Shown one piece after another: positions 42,801 to 57,800 of a DNA stretch of 64,000 bases. Positions within the stretch are counted from its first letter, which is position 1; each line of letters starts with the position of its first letter. Position numbers and translations under genes: made by a program. Source of the stretch: Siphonodentalium dalli (Eukaryota > Mollusca > Scaphopoda > Gadilida > Siphonodentaliidae); assembly GCA_032622095.1 (NCBI GenBank), contig CP136061.1, forward strand, positions 35,281,797 to 35,345,796, written 5' to 3'. The notes beneath the pieces were generated by a model, which was not told where the DNA came from, searched no databases, and saw nothing but the letters and a program-made list of their open reading frames with translations.

Positions 42801-45800
42801 TATTTCAATGTAAATAAGTACCTTTTCTGCTTTAAAGCTATCATCAAACTTGTCGTGAGCATTTTTGTAGAAATCAAGGTCCCGCTGTAATTGTTGTATC
42901 TGATTTGACCTCTCAACCAGGGAAGTATTGGTCGACTGAAGCTGCACAAAGAAGAAAACAAATCTAAATGTAAGAATTAATTTAAAGGCCCATGGAAATC
43001 TGTAGTCTAAAATTATATCTAGAAATTCTCACTTTGATAACATTGCTACCTGGTTAGAGTGGTTAAAATTTAGTCCATTTATATATATGTGACCCGCCAT
43101 ATCAAATCCAGTCGTAAGTCGGGATTTTTTTACCCTGTGCCAATGCATTCTCTTATATATGCGAGTCGACCATAGGTCGCCTCGCATATATAAGAGAATG
43201 CATTGGCCTAACAATTTTTTATCATTTTTTTTAAATAAAAAAAAACATCCATTACCCTGCAGGGAGCCCCACACATATATAGAAGCATATGTTAGAGTGT
43301 TGTCTGCTCATGTTTCTCTGTATGGGTGAAATTATAAAATTGTTAAAGAATACAAGAAAAAATTATTAAAATTGTAAAAAATTGTTAGGCCAATGCATTC
43401 TCTTATATATGCAAGGCGACCTATGGTCGACTCGCATATATAAGAGAATGCATTGGCACAGGGTAAAAAAATCCCAACATACGACTGGATTTTATATGGC
43501 GGGTCACATATGAAAAACTTTTATATAGTTGTTGTACCTTGAAAAGATTAAAGAAATCATTAAAAAATACAGTTCAGAGTCAACTAGAGGTGTGACTCTC
43601 CCAATGAAAACTAACGATTCCCACACAGTGTAAATGGGCTACATTAAGTGCTGCCATTTTAAACAAATTTTTCTTTTCTTAAACCCAAGGAATACAAGTT
43701 TGGACAAAATTATTCATGGTGTGAACATTTATAAGTCGAAAAAGGGGGATAACTCCACGAAACAAAACTCCACATTGCAGGTGCACAGGTTTCCATGGTA
43801 CTAAATATCTGTGCCATGTTTCAAAGAAATTCACTGAAAAACATAGGACTATAAGTTCAGACAATATTGAATCCACCCCCCCCCCCCCCCCCCCCCCCCC
43901 CCCCACCTCCCATAACTTCGTTTCTGGGTATAAAACAGAGGGATACTTTTTCTTCCAGTCATTTTGCATAAAGATCCCAAATCTTCAGTGCTATGGTGAC
44001 AAGTTTCTTCACAGGTATATTTTGATATCCCTACTCCAATACTATGTGCAATTTGAAGGTTCAAATAAACCTTCCATATTTTAGCAGTGCCAGAACAAAT
44101 GATCCTGTAAGAATTTGAGAATGATGGCGGTAGGAATGTACCTCACTGTCGGCGGATCCTAACTTGACTTACCTCACTGTCGGCGGATCCTAACTTGACT
44201 TACCTCACTGTCGGCGGATCCTAACTTGACTTCCTGCATGGCGAGCTGCTGCGTTAGGTTCTGTTTCTGTTCTTTCAGCTCATTCAGATCTCGGTCTCTG
44301 TCATCCATCTTCCTCGTCCAGTCATCCTTATCTCTCTGAGACGATCTGAAAATCATTAAAGATACAATAAGGGTTGGCGGTGGGTATCATTGTTAAAATA
44401 GTCACATCTGTTAAAACAAAACAAATGCTCAGTTCACACAAAGTGTGTTTCTGGATAATGTCGCATTCATACTATCATTATACTATACTATTAGTAAATT
44501 CTTGAGAAAATTTTGATAATTTGGTAACTGTTGTTTCTAAATTATAACCTATAATGATGGCCATCTGTGCCTTTAAATGGCAAAAACTGTTATCTGAAAC
44601 AGACTATAGCTTGTTGCGATCTGGCTCTCATTAGATCAGTGAATCAATGGGGAGCCTGGTTATAGTCCTGCGATTCAGGCATTATTTTCGGATTTGATGT
44701 TCGATTCAATTTAGGTATAGAATGTCAATTCGGTAGGATTCAAACAAGTGCTTTATCCAATCTGACAATGAGCAACAGCGGAAAGTAAGAATGATCAAGA
44801 ATTGAAATTTGTTTAGATGAATCGCAGGGCGCTGAGCCTGGTGTCAGCTTGGATACGTGACCACTGAGCGCAATCTCTACCAGAGCGCACCAGTCATACT
44901 TCCTTTCTGACTGTCACTGGCTGGGTACTATTGTGGTTTTCTATATTTAGCATGTACTTTTCAATCCAAAATGAAAAAAACGATCGCACCAAAGTCAAAT
45001 TTCTTATGTGGTTTGAGAACAATTCATGCTCTAATCACAGAATGGAGAATTAGAGCAGTTGTTTTGTTGACAATTTTCGCAAGCTACTCGTCAAAATTGC
45101 AGCAAATTAGAAGTCTTGTGTTTGACTTGCCATGAATGTTGTTGTGACAATGTCAAGCATGTGCCTTTAGACTTTTGTGTTGACAAAATAATCATAGAAC
45201 GAAATCAAAGCGTTTTGCAATATAGTTCTTTGGTTCTAGTGGGAATAATTCAGGTATGAATTTACACATATTTTGTGTACTTAATAAGGATAACATTATG
45301 CTCTGTTCGCTTAGTAAATATCTTAATATCGTGCAAGTCCACCAAATGTGAGTAAAATGTCGCTGATAGCAACGGTCTTATCGAGTCATCAAGGGAGGTA
45401 AACACTGCATGGAGTTTGCACTGAGTGACTTCAGATTTATCTCCCACAGCACAGAGGTTTAGTTTCACTGGAAAACCTAATCAGCTTCACCATTATTGGA
45501 CATCTTTTGATGACCGGATGTATTATGCAACTTAACACTTCCATGACTGGAGCTTCAAGAAATTTTACAAAAACCCTGTGCCAATGCATTCTCTTATATA
45601 TGCGAGTCTCCCATAGGAGAATATTTTTACCTTACAATATTTACCTTGACCTTGTAAGCCAGTGCATTCTCTTATATATGCGAGTGCATTCTCTTATATA
45701 TGCGAGGCTCTCTATGGGAGACTCGCATATATAAGAGAACACACTGGCACAGGATCTTGATTGTTGCACCCACATAGCTCCCGTCATGAAAGGGTTAAGC

Positions 45801-48800
45801 CTGTTGGAAATTGAATCAGCTTTACCATTATTGGACATCTTGCATTATGCAACGACTGAGCTGTTAATTATATATCTTGTTTATTAATCTGTCAGGTAAC
45901 TTACCTTTCTAATCACATGTAACTTACCTTTCTAAATCGTTACGAGCCTGCTGAGCTTTCTCCATCTCTACAACTGTTGTTTCTAGCCTCGTCCTGATAG
46001 AGATCATCTGATGAAACAAGGAAAATACTTTAAAACACGGTTCATATACTTTAATACACAGTACATATATTTTCATTTTGATAAAATTCAAGGAATTTTC
46101 AAGAACCTCTCAAGGATTTTTAAGGACATCAACTTGATAATACTCACATAGTTTAGGCTAATAAAATTCACGTCCTTTCTGAGGCATGTAAATTCAGAAC
46201 GAAAGTAAGTATAAGTATTTATCAACCTATTTTTGTACCCGAAACAAGATAGGAATATAAAAAGAGACAATTTATTAGGTTTAGTTTGAGGCTCCAAATC
46301 AGCCTGAGCCTTTAACCCTTTACCCAACAGAAGGGCCCTGTGCCAATGCATTCTCTTATATATGCGAGTCGACCATAGGTCGCCTCGCATATATAAGAGA
46401 ATGCATTGGCTTAACACATTAAAAATTATAAAATTGTTAAAGAATGTAAGAAAAAATGGTAAAAAGTGTTAAAGTTTTTTTCAGGCCAATGCATTCTCTT
46501 ATATATGCGAGGCGACCTATGGTCGACTCGCATATATAAGAGAATGCATTGGCACAGGGCATAACTGTAACTATCACAATGTGGTCAAGGAGCCGGTTCC
46601 AATGATATCCATATTTGTATGGTTCTATTGAGACAGACCGAAGATATTTTAGGCTATTGAAGCTTTATTTGGCCGGTTTGTTGGGTAAAGGGTTAACCCT
46701 GTCTAAACTCAATACTCATTGACGAGTAGCTCCCTTAGGAAATGTTCAAATAATAAGTCCAACAAAATGACCATCCGAACATTTCCCACCTATGAATATG
46801 AATCATTCTGCACTTGTATTATCTGTTTTTCTGCTTTCATTACCTGAACACCCCTCCATCAAAGAAAGAATTTACTAACCTCAGTCTCAGATTTTTCTTT
46901 GGATGCTCGCTCATTCTCGAGGTTAGCGGCTAGCTCAGAGATATCTCTCATTAGCTTAGTTAGCTGCATATTATACTGTATACTCGCTGTGTCAAGTGCC
47001 TCCTGGCTCAATTTCTATAAAAGTTAAATAAACAAATTAAATGTGGAAACATGTCATATACAGCAGTTAACCCTTTCATGATGGGAGCTGCGCTGGTGCA
47101 GCATTAATGATCATGTGCCAGTGCAATCTCTTATATATGCGAAAAAAAAACAAAAAAACAAGGCTATGCTATCTATCAAGTGGAATTGATTTTATTTATT
47201 TGTATTATTCAGTGAAAAAGAACATCTATTGTAATAGAGAAACCTCAAAAATAATTGCTTATTCATTATGAAATTATTGTTTTCTGGACTATCCAGAGAT
47301 TTTTATACACTGTTAGCATCTCTTGATAAATATTTTGAATGCACTTCTGCTCAGTTCCCCTCACAATTGGTCTGGTATATGTCAGAAGCATACATACTGT
47401 GTCATGGTCTGGTATATGTTAGAAGCATACAAACTGTTTCATGGTCTGGTATATGTTAGAAGCATACATACTGTTTCATTCTTTAATTCTTCTATTTTAT
47501 TCTGTAGCTCATTATTCTCGTTGGAGAGAAATTCCATCTCGTCTTTTGATCTTGCTCTTTGTTTCTGCAGCTCCATCTGAATTTATCAAAATCTGTAAGA
47601 ACTGGTCAAGCACAAATCCAACCATAAAATAATGAGAACCGGTAAGCCGAGCACAAAACTGAGCTCAATATGAACTAGAGGTGTGACTGTCCCAATGGGA
47701 CTACGGATACCCCCCTTTTTAAAATACTAAGATGTTTCACATGTCAGTAAACATTTAGTTAAAATAATAAAATAACAGTTCCCATTGCAGGTGTACAACC
47801 ATAACCCTAATCTTAAACCTATTGACCGAAAATTGTAGGAATAAAAGCTTGGACAAAATTATGTATGTTGCGAAAAAATTTCTAAGTCAAAAAAGGGGAA
47901 TAACTCCACACAAAAAATGTCAGGCAGACGTCATAATCGCAGGGGCACAGGTTCCCATGGTACTAAATATCAGTGCCAAGATTCAAAATCATTGACCGAA
48001 AAATGTAGGAATAAAAGCTCGGACAAAATTATGCATGTTGCAAAAAAAGTTTCTAAGTTGAAAAAGGGGGATAATTCCACCAAAAAATGTCGGACAGATG
48101 TCATAATCGCAGGTGCGCAAGTTCCAATGGTACTAAATATCTGTGCCAAGTTTTAAAATAATTGACTGAAAAATGTAGGAATAAAAGCTCGGACAAAAGT
48201 ATACATGTTGCGAAAATTTTCTAAGTCGAAAAAGGGGGGATAACTCCAAAAAAAAAAAGTCCGACAGACGTCATAATCGCAGGTGCACAGGTTCCCATGA
48301 TGGTTGATGTCTGTGCCAAGTTTCACGGAAATTGATCAAAAAACGACTGAGAAAAACTCCGGACAAATTTGTGTCCACGGACGGACGGACGACGGACGAC
48401 GGACGGACGACGGACGGACAAGCTGACTCCAGTATACCCCCCCTAACTTCGTTGCGGGGGGTATAATTAGATGTGGGCTGTCCCAATGGGACTAAGGATA
48501 CCCCCGTGGCAGTCAAGAAAAAATGCAAACAAAATTGCCCAATCGACCTTTGTGCCAAGTTTTCAAAATTGACTAGAAAATGTAGGAATACAAGCTAGGA
48601 CAAAGTTCTGCATGTTGCGAAAGAGGGGGATAACTCCACAAAAAAAAAGTCATGCATAGGTTACTTTGGTACTAAATATCTGTGCAAAGTTTTAAAAAAT
48701 TGACACAAAAATGTAGGAATAAAAGGTTGGACAAAACTGGACCGACGGACAAGCTGATCCCAGTGAACCCCCCCTCCCACAACTCAATGCAGGGGGTATA

Positions 48801-51800
48801 TTAAATTAGAACCATTAATCCAAGCATAAGACTAGGAAGAGAATCTAAATTGTCCTAAAAGCCATGTAAAGCCCCTGTTTTTAAAAGGGATTCTTTAAAA
48901 TTTCTAAAACAATTCAAGGTGAGTGCAGTAAGTACCTGAACAGCATAGAGCTCAGCTTTAAGCTTCTCTGATGATCCCATGATATATCTCTGGTCCTCGG
49001 AAGCTATTTCCAGCTGTGTCTCAATTTCATGCTGGAAAACAATACACAAAACTTAATACATGTTTTATATTTTTCCATTACTCCATAAGGTATACATGGA
49101 ACCAAGGCAGTAAACACACTATGCTGCTGAGACCACGCATCGATGTAGATGAATAGATATCCGTTAGAAGAATAGATTTAATTGTTATCATTGGTTAAAC
49201 TACAAATTTACTTAAATCTGAATTTGTTACGAGAAATGTGAGATAAATAATAAAGACAAATAATTTCTCATCTATCTCAGGCACTGTTGTGTTCAGGCAA
49301 TTGCTTTTTATATGTGAAAAAAAATGCTTCTTACAGATGATGATTGTGGTGATTATGATAAGGTTGGATGTTGTCGTAAATATGATAATGAGGATGATAA
49401 TGGTGATGATGGTGGTGGTAGTGATGCTGTTGAGTAAATATGATCACTGATGATATTGATGATGATGATGGTAATGGTGGTGATGAAGATGATGATGATG
49501 ATGATGGCAGTGGTGGTGTGGTGATGCTGGTGACTACACATATGATGATGGTGATGATGATGAAGATGATGATTATTATGATAACTAGAGGTGTGACTGT
49601 CCCAATGGGACTAAGGATACCCCCCCCCCCCCCATGTTTTTAAAATACTAAGATGTTTCACATGTCAGTAAACATTTAGTAAAATAATAAAATAACAGTT
49701 CTCATTGCAGGTGCACAACCCTAACCCTAATCTTAAACCTATTGACCAAAAAATGTAGGAATAAAAGCTCGGACAAAATTATGCATGTTGCAAAAATATT
49801 CTAAGTCGACAAAAGGGGATAACTCCACCAAAAAATGTCGGACAGACGTCATAATCGCAGGTGCACAAGTTCCCATGGTACTAAATATCTGTGCCAAGAT
49901 TAAAAAACATTGACCTAAAAATGTAGGAATAAAAGCTCGGACAAAATTATACATGTTGTGAAAATTTTCTAAGTCGAAAAAGGGGGAATAACTCCACCAA
50001 AAAAAGTCCGACAGACGTCATAATCGCAGGTGCACAGGTTCCCATGGTGGTTGATGCCTGTGCAAAGTTTCACGGAAATTTATCAAAAAACGACTGAGAA
50101 AAACTCCGGACAGACGGTACAGCTGACTCCAGTATACACCCCCTAACTTCGTTGCGGGGGGTACTTTGTTGCGGGGGGGTAGTATAATGATGGTGATAAC
50201 AATGATGATTGAGATGATGAGTGGTAGTAGTGGTGGTGGTGATAAACGAGGATGGTAGTGGTAGAAAATGATAATGCTGCTGATCATGAACAAGTCACTA
50301 TAAGTATTTGTACCAAGTCAGATTGATCTAACAGGCTGCATGGCAACCGGAGAGTCGATGTATATTATAAACATGCATATTCCATGTTTCACTCTATCTA
50401 TCTTTTGTATATATCTCCATTTATATTTCTCAATATCCATTTATGTACATTGGATAGGAGAATAAAGCATATAAGAATCTATGCCTCTTCTCTTGCCTGA
50501 GAAAGCATAATATCATGGAATAGAAAGTAGTAGGCAGCAAGAAATCAGACTAAAAAATATTAACATGGATCAATTTAGGAACTTTTCGAAACTTAGGGAG
50601 TTATTTTAGCATGGCAGTTAGGAGAGAAATTAGTTTAAAGGAACACATGAATGTTTTTAGACATTTATGGCCTGAATATGTTGAATAAGCATGTAATTAA
50701 GTTGACATCCTAAAAGTTGACAAGCTAAAAGCCAAATTACTCTCCCCTGAACAATATAATGTTTAACTAACAATGCAGAACAATGAATTCAATAGTAACA
50801 AAAATTTAATCTTACGATATAAGAAAAGAGGGTCATAGGATATGTTCTATCTCATGTAATGTCAGTGAACCCAATGAAGTTCATATATATATATGAGAAC
50901 ATGAAATTATTTATTTTTGGGGTTCCAGTGCTGATAAGAAAGCCAGCTGAAATATCCAGCAAACCATATTTAAGTGAGCCTCAAGTGGCATATTGAACAA
51001 TAAACTGTCAAAAAATGGACTGAGGTTTAACCGTTCATGTCCACTTGAATTATCAACAAGATGGCACACCATTAGAGCAATGACCAGCCTAGAGGGCGAC
51101 TTCGGAGACATCTTCTCCCTAAAACGTGCCACTTCTCCCTATTTTTGTCCCAGGGAGAAGTGACTTCTCTCTCATATACCAGTATTCATACATGTACAGT
51201 ATGTCCCAAGGGCATAACTGTTTATAATGGTGTTCTTTCTCACTATAATGGTTTTATAAATGGGCTCTTGTGTTGTTTAATACTTATTGGATCATAGAAG
51301 AGTGATGTTGGGGTGTAAATTGAACTTCAGCCATTGTTACTTCTCCGTGATAACGGTTTACTTCTCCCTAATAACCAAACAGTTTGAAACCTCTAGGCTG
51401 GTCCCTGTATCAGAGGCCAATTATTAATTTTCATCCATTTTGACTGCATTCTGCCTTTTATCCCACATGATGAAATGAGCAGTAAGAGCCAAAGCTATGC
51501 TGCTTTACCAAGCTCTCAGTGTGATGATCAGCTCAGTGACATAAAACAACCATAGGGTATGGAACAACCCCATAAAGAGTTGGACTGACAACGAGGGTTT
51601 ATGCAATATATGAATGAGAATACAGATTCAAATCCTTCGCCATCAATTGGGATTATCACATATTTCTGGGGTATTAGTATTATTAGTACTATGTATTGAG
51701 CTGTATAGGTCTATGTTAAAGGGGTACTGTACACTAAATCCGGCCATTTAGGAGACCATCTCCTTTTATACTCAACAGAATATATGCAACAAATCAATTA

Positions 51801-54800
51801 ATTTGAGCCATGGATTAGTGCAAAAATACACTCTTTTGCTCTATGAATGATGCAAGCAACATACTAATTATAATGAAGATGAATTTATGACTCGAGTCAT
51901 ATATGAACAAGATGGTACACCATTAGAATGAAATTAGACATATTAACCCTTTCAGTGCCAGGGGCCGATCTCATCGGCCCTAATTTACGGTCTGTAAAAT
52001 CGGCCCTAATTTTTAGATTTAAAAAAAATTATTAAAATTGTAAAAAATAATAACAAATGATGAAAAATTGTTAGGCCAATGCATTCTCTTATTATATGCG
52101 AGGCGACCTATGGTCGACTCGCATATATAAGAGAATGCATTGGCACAGGGTATATGGATTGATACAAAAATCGGACCTGGCACTCAAAGGGTTAAAGCAT
52201 TTTGGCAGAAAGTTATATCTACATACAACAAAGTTTCTATGTTAGAAAGAGGAATAATTAATCAAGCATGGCCAATTTATGACTGGAATGAATTTACTTA
52301 ACCCTTTACCCAACAAACCGGCCAAAACCGGCCAAATAAAGCTTCAACAGCCTAAAATATCTTCGGTCTGTCTCAATAGAACCATACAAATATGGATATC
52401 ATTGGAACCGGCTCATTGACCACATTGTGATAGTTACAGTTATGCCCTGTGCCAATGCATTCTCTTATATATGCGAGTCGACCATAGGTCGCCTCGCATA
52501 TATAAGAGAATGCATTGGCGTAAAAAAAATCTTTTTTTAACACTTTTTACCATTTTTTCTTACATTCTTTAACAATTTTATAATTTTTAATGTGTTAAGC
52601 CAATGCATTCTCTTATATATGCGAGGCGACCTATGGTCGACTCGCATATATAAGAGAATGCATTGGCACAGGGCCATTCTGTTGGGTATAGGGTTAACTC
52701 AATAGAGCATGTGAACAGTTTCCACATGCCCAGCCTTCGAAATTAGGAAACAATGTCCAAGACTCCAATGGCAAATTTAATGCTGTGGCATGTTAGATTT
52801 CACATGTTGCCATGGCATTTCCCATGGCATTGCTTATTGTTGTGGCCAATTTTGAGGACTGCATGCCGGTTATTCACTTTGCCAAAATCAGGAGAACATG
52901 CACTGTCAATAGTATATAGGTTATAAAAATACAATATGATAAATGAATAACTGAATAAAATGAGTCTGATCGATATTAATATCAGAGGCTGGTATCGTGC
53001 TGGTTGAAATATCGCAAATTAAAATAAATTCCAGAAAATAAAGGAATACAAGTTCGAAGAAAGCAATGGGATAATACTTCTTGTTGAAGGGGAGGAGCGG
53101 TATAAAAGGAAATATACGTATAGCTATGAGAATATATATGAGTCATATAAATTCGAACAAAGTTACAGCATTGGGTAAATTAAACATATGTGAAAGGGAA
53201 AGGGAGGGATATAGAAAGACCATCTTATATAGCAATTCTCACACAACCAATGTAGGTGGTGATAGGTAAGTATCAGTGGCCAATGTCTCAATAGGTGATT
53301 AACCCTTTACCCAACAGAAGGGCCCTGTGCCAATGCATTCTCTTATATATGCGAGTCGACCATAGGTCGCCTCGCATATATAAGAGAATGCATTGGCTTA
53401 ACACATTAAAAATTATAAAATTGTTAAAGAATGTAAGAAAAAATGGTAAAAAGTGTTAAAAAAAGATATTTTTTAGGCCAATGCATTCTCTTATATATGC
53501 GAGGCGACCTATGGTCGACTCGCATATATAAGAGAATGCATTGGCACAGGGCATAACTGTAACCATCACAATGTGGTCAAGGAGCCGGTTCCAATGATAT
53601 CCATATTTGTATGGTTCTATTGAGACAGACCGAAGATATTTTAGGCTGTTGAAGCTTTATTTGGCCGGTTTTGGCCGGTTTGTTGGGTAAAGGGTTAATG
53701 ATGAAAACAGAAGAGATGAATGAAGGATTTTGGTTAGAAAGCAGGATTTAGAAGCATATTAGAAGGGATCAGCTGGGTTAGTATCATAAACTGGAACCAG
53801 AAAAATATAATGATTAAATTTGTTCACCTCCTTCGGTTCATCCTCCTAAAACAAACAAATCAGATGAGTCTTACTCAATTAGGTAAACAACAACAAAGAA
53901 CTGACACAAAATTTTCATACGTCAAACTTATCCCAGTAATTACTCTCATTTCTCATGTTCCGGGATCAAAATATGTTGCTAAATACATGAAATCCATATA
54001 TACGACTATGTTTACCTCACAATTATTTATTGAAGTAGAAAAACAGCTAAGAAATTTCTGTCATTTCGGTAACTAACCCATTTTGATCCCTGGAACATGA
54101 CAAACCAAGTTATCACCAGTTTAGTTTCATACTCAAAGAATACGTCTGGTGAAAATTGGTGGGTGGAACCCAAATAAGAACTTGACCTTTATTTTGGGCT
54201 AGCTAGTAAACTCACATACCAAATTTCATTCCATTCAGTTCAGACTTACTAAAGTGATCATCAGGAAACGAAATTTGAGTGCAAATTCCATTAAAAGGGC
54301 CATAACTCTGGTGAAAATTGGTGGGCGGAACCCAAATTATAACTTGACCCACATACCAAATTTCATTCCATTCAGTTGAGACTATCTAAATAATAACATA
54401 ATACATCCCGTTTTTTTTAAAACACGGGCGTAAAAAAAAAGTGTTAGAATTTGAAATGAGAAAATTAGTTCTCCCTTCAACTGTTTAAAGCCAGGCTTTT
54501 CTTATTTGATAACATCTTATAAACCACCAAAGCTGTCCTCTGACTGTGATAATTGGGGTTCGATATGGTGTAATATAACTGGTGACATTACTGACAACCT
54601 ACCCTCTGTCCGAGTGTGGTAGTTCGATATGGTGTAATATAACTGGTGACATTACTGACAACCTACCCTCTGTCCGAGACATTACTGACAACCTACCCTC
54701 TGTCCGAGTGTGGTAGTTCGATATGGTGTAATATAACTGGTGACATTACTGACAACCTACCCTCTGTCCGAGTGTGGTAGTTCGATATGGTGTAATATAA

Positions 54801-57800
54801 CTGGTGACATTACTGACAACCTACCCTCTGTCCGAGACATTACTGACAACCTACCCTCTGTCCGAGACATTACTGACAACCTACCCTCTGTCCGAGACAT
54901 TACTGACAACCTACCCTCTGTCCGAGACATTACTGACAACCTACCCTCTGTCCGAGACATTACTGACAACCTACCCTCTGTCCGAGTGTGGTAGCATTCT
55001 CCTGCATGAGTTGTTCATGCATCTTGTTTTGACTGTCAGCTATTTGCTCTGTGAGAAGTCGCGATTTCCTCTCATGTTCCAGCTGTCGTACAACCTCATC
55101 CTTCTCTTCTTCAAGCTACAAAATAACACAAATAATTAAAAAAATAGAGGTACTACCTCATCAGTCTCTTCTTCAAGCTACATAATATCACATACCATAA
55201 GAAAACCAGAGGTACAACCTCATCCTTCTCTTCTTCAGGCTACAAGATAACACAAATAATTAGAAAACTAGAGGTACCTCATCCTTCTCTTCTTCAAGCT
55301 ACAAAATATCACTAGAAAATGAAAACTAGGGGCGTGGCTGTCTCAATGTCTCAACAAGCTTGTTGCCCAATCCTCTTTTGAACACTTTAAAATTATATGT
55401 CATGTATTTATTGTTTGTAATTCTGTTCTGTTTAGTTCAAATAAAATATTGTTTAACCCTTTACCCAACAGAACGGCCCTGTGCCAATGCATTCTCTTAT
55501 ATATGCGAGTCGACCATAGGTCGCCTCGCATATATAAGAGAATGCATTGGCTTAACACATTAAAAATTATAAAATTGTTAAAGAATGTAAGAAAAAATGG
55601 TAAAAAGTGTTAAAAAAAGATTTTGTTTAGGCCAATGCATTCTCTTATATATGCGAGGCGACCTATGGTCGACTCGCATATATAAGAGAATGCATTGGCA
55701 CAGGGCATAACTGTAACTATCACAATGTGGTCAAGGAGCCGGTTCCAATGATATCCATATTTGTATGGTTCTATTGAGACAGACCGAAGATATTTTAGGC
55801 TGTTGAAGCTTTATTTGGCCGGTTTTGGCTGTTTTGTTGGGTAAAGGGTTAAACCAATGAGATAAAGGAAACACCCTGAAGTCAACTTTTGCTACCAAAT
55901 TGGGTAAGAATATTACATTCCTTTCAATCCTGGGATAAGATACCGATGATCCTGTTAATAACTTCAGCTAATGTGGTCCTTGATATTAACCCTTTACCCA
56001 ACAAACCGGCCAAAAACGGCCAAATAAAGCTGCAACAGCCTAAATTATCTTGGGTCTGTCTCAATAAAACCATACAAATATGGATATCATTGGAACCGGC
56101 TCATTGACCACATTGTGATGGTTACAGTTATGCCCTGTGCCAATGCATTCTCTTATATATGCGAGTCGACCATAGGTCGCCTCGCATATATAAGAGAATC
56201 CATTGGCCTAAAACACTTTTTACCATTTTTTCTTACATTCTTTAACAATTTTATAATTTTTTCTTACATTTTTTAACAATTTTTATAATATTTTTCTACA
56301 TTCTTTGACAATTTTATTATTTATAATATGTGTTAAGCCATTGCATTCTCTTATATATGCGAGGCGACCTATGGTCGACTCGCATATATAAGAGAATGCA
56401 TTGGCACAGGGCCGTTCTGTTGGGTAAAGGGTTAACAGAGTAAGTGCCGATGAGCATCACATTTGTACTCTATTTATAAAGGACCAGCCTATAGGGAGAA
56501 TTGGGAGACATCTTCTCCCTAAATTGTGTCACTTCTCCATAATTTTGTCCTAGGGATAAATGACTTCTCTCTCATATACCAGTATTTGAAACCTCCAGGC
56601 TGGTCCCTATGATACATGCTAGATGTTCAGAAAGTTATATTTTGATCACCCTATCTGCCAGCGGGCTTTGCAATAGAGATGGGCGGTTGTGAAATTTTGC
56701 CTCGGTTTCGGTTTCGGTTGTGGAAAAAGAGTTGAGTCTCGGTTTCGGTTTTTATTAATAAAAATTACTAATGTGAACAAAATCTAATTATGCTTCATCA
56801 TATTACAAAGAAAACACACCAATTGTATCACCATAACTTGTGAGGTACATGTCCTTTTATAATATTAAATTATGTATCATATTGTTACTATTACATGTAT
56901 ATTGTTAATGTCCATGTCGAGTGGCAGTGCTAGAATGCAAGTGAGTCTGTGTATTGTGTATGACTGCAATTCAGCATCATATGATCATAAGTGTGAAATA
57001 ATATAATGATCATTTATATTGGCATAAAACTAATGTGTGTGACTAGATATATGTGTATAGTTATGATTTGAAAAATAAAATTGGAAATAAACAACAAAAT
57101 GAAAATAAAACATGACTAGAATCTCTCAATCACATTATCTGGCTATATGCCTATTACCATATTTAGGGAACATAATATTGTACACACTATACAGTATACA
57201 TGCATCCAATACAAGTCACCTGAATGAGTGCTATTTCTCAACAGTTTACCGACAAACGGTATAATTCATTCCGGCACGATTCCGGCATAACATTTTTAAT
57301 CAACGGCGCACAAATATATTTGACGATTTAACATCCAAACAGTGATAAAAACTAATAGGGAATGCGGGGTAACAATCATTGATACCTTTTGATATCGTAT
57401 CCTCGTTATCAAATTCACCTTTCAGAGTATTTGTACGGCCTTAATGATTAAAATAACATGAGAAATAAACTGACTTGTGTTGTGTTTACTAGTAAATACT
57501 ACGGCGAAAATAGGTGTACACGGAAGCAACGTAATTAATTCGTCGCGCGATTTCACCATGCGAACTCCTTTCTGCATATATTACAGGCGGCACACTTAGA
57601 TTTCTTATCTTTCTTTGAAAAATATTTCCACACAGGACTCGTTTGTTCGTCGTGTTCTGCCATGATTACAGGAAGTTGTGACAACCGAAACAACGGGTTT
57701 TCCCAACTTACCACGGTTGTCATTTCCGGTTTTTCCCGACAACCGAAACCGAACTGATTCCACGGTTAACCGCCCATCTCTACTTTGCAACAAAGAGGTT

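Noticed and set aside
43679-44064. Gly-rich ORFs on the minus strand
   Set aside because: Produced by the poly-C run read as GGG codons within an interspersed repeat.
49353-49643. Asp/Gly-rich and Ile/Thr-rich ORFs
   Set aside because: Both come from the GAT-type microsatellite read on opposite strands.
54740-55139. Repetitive ORFs on both strands at the exon 4 donor array
   Set aside because: The 30-bp period is a multiple of three, so several frames stay open. They are translations of the minisatellite, not genes.
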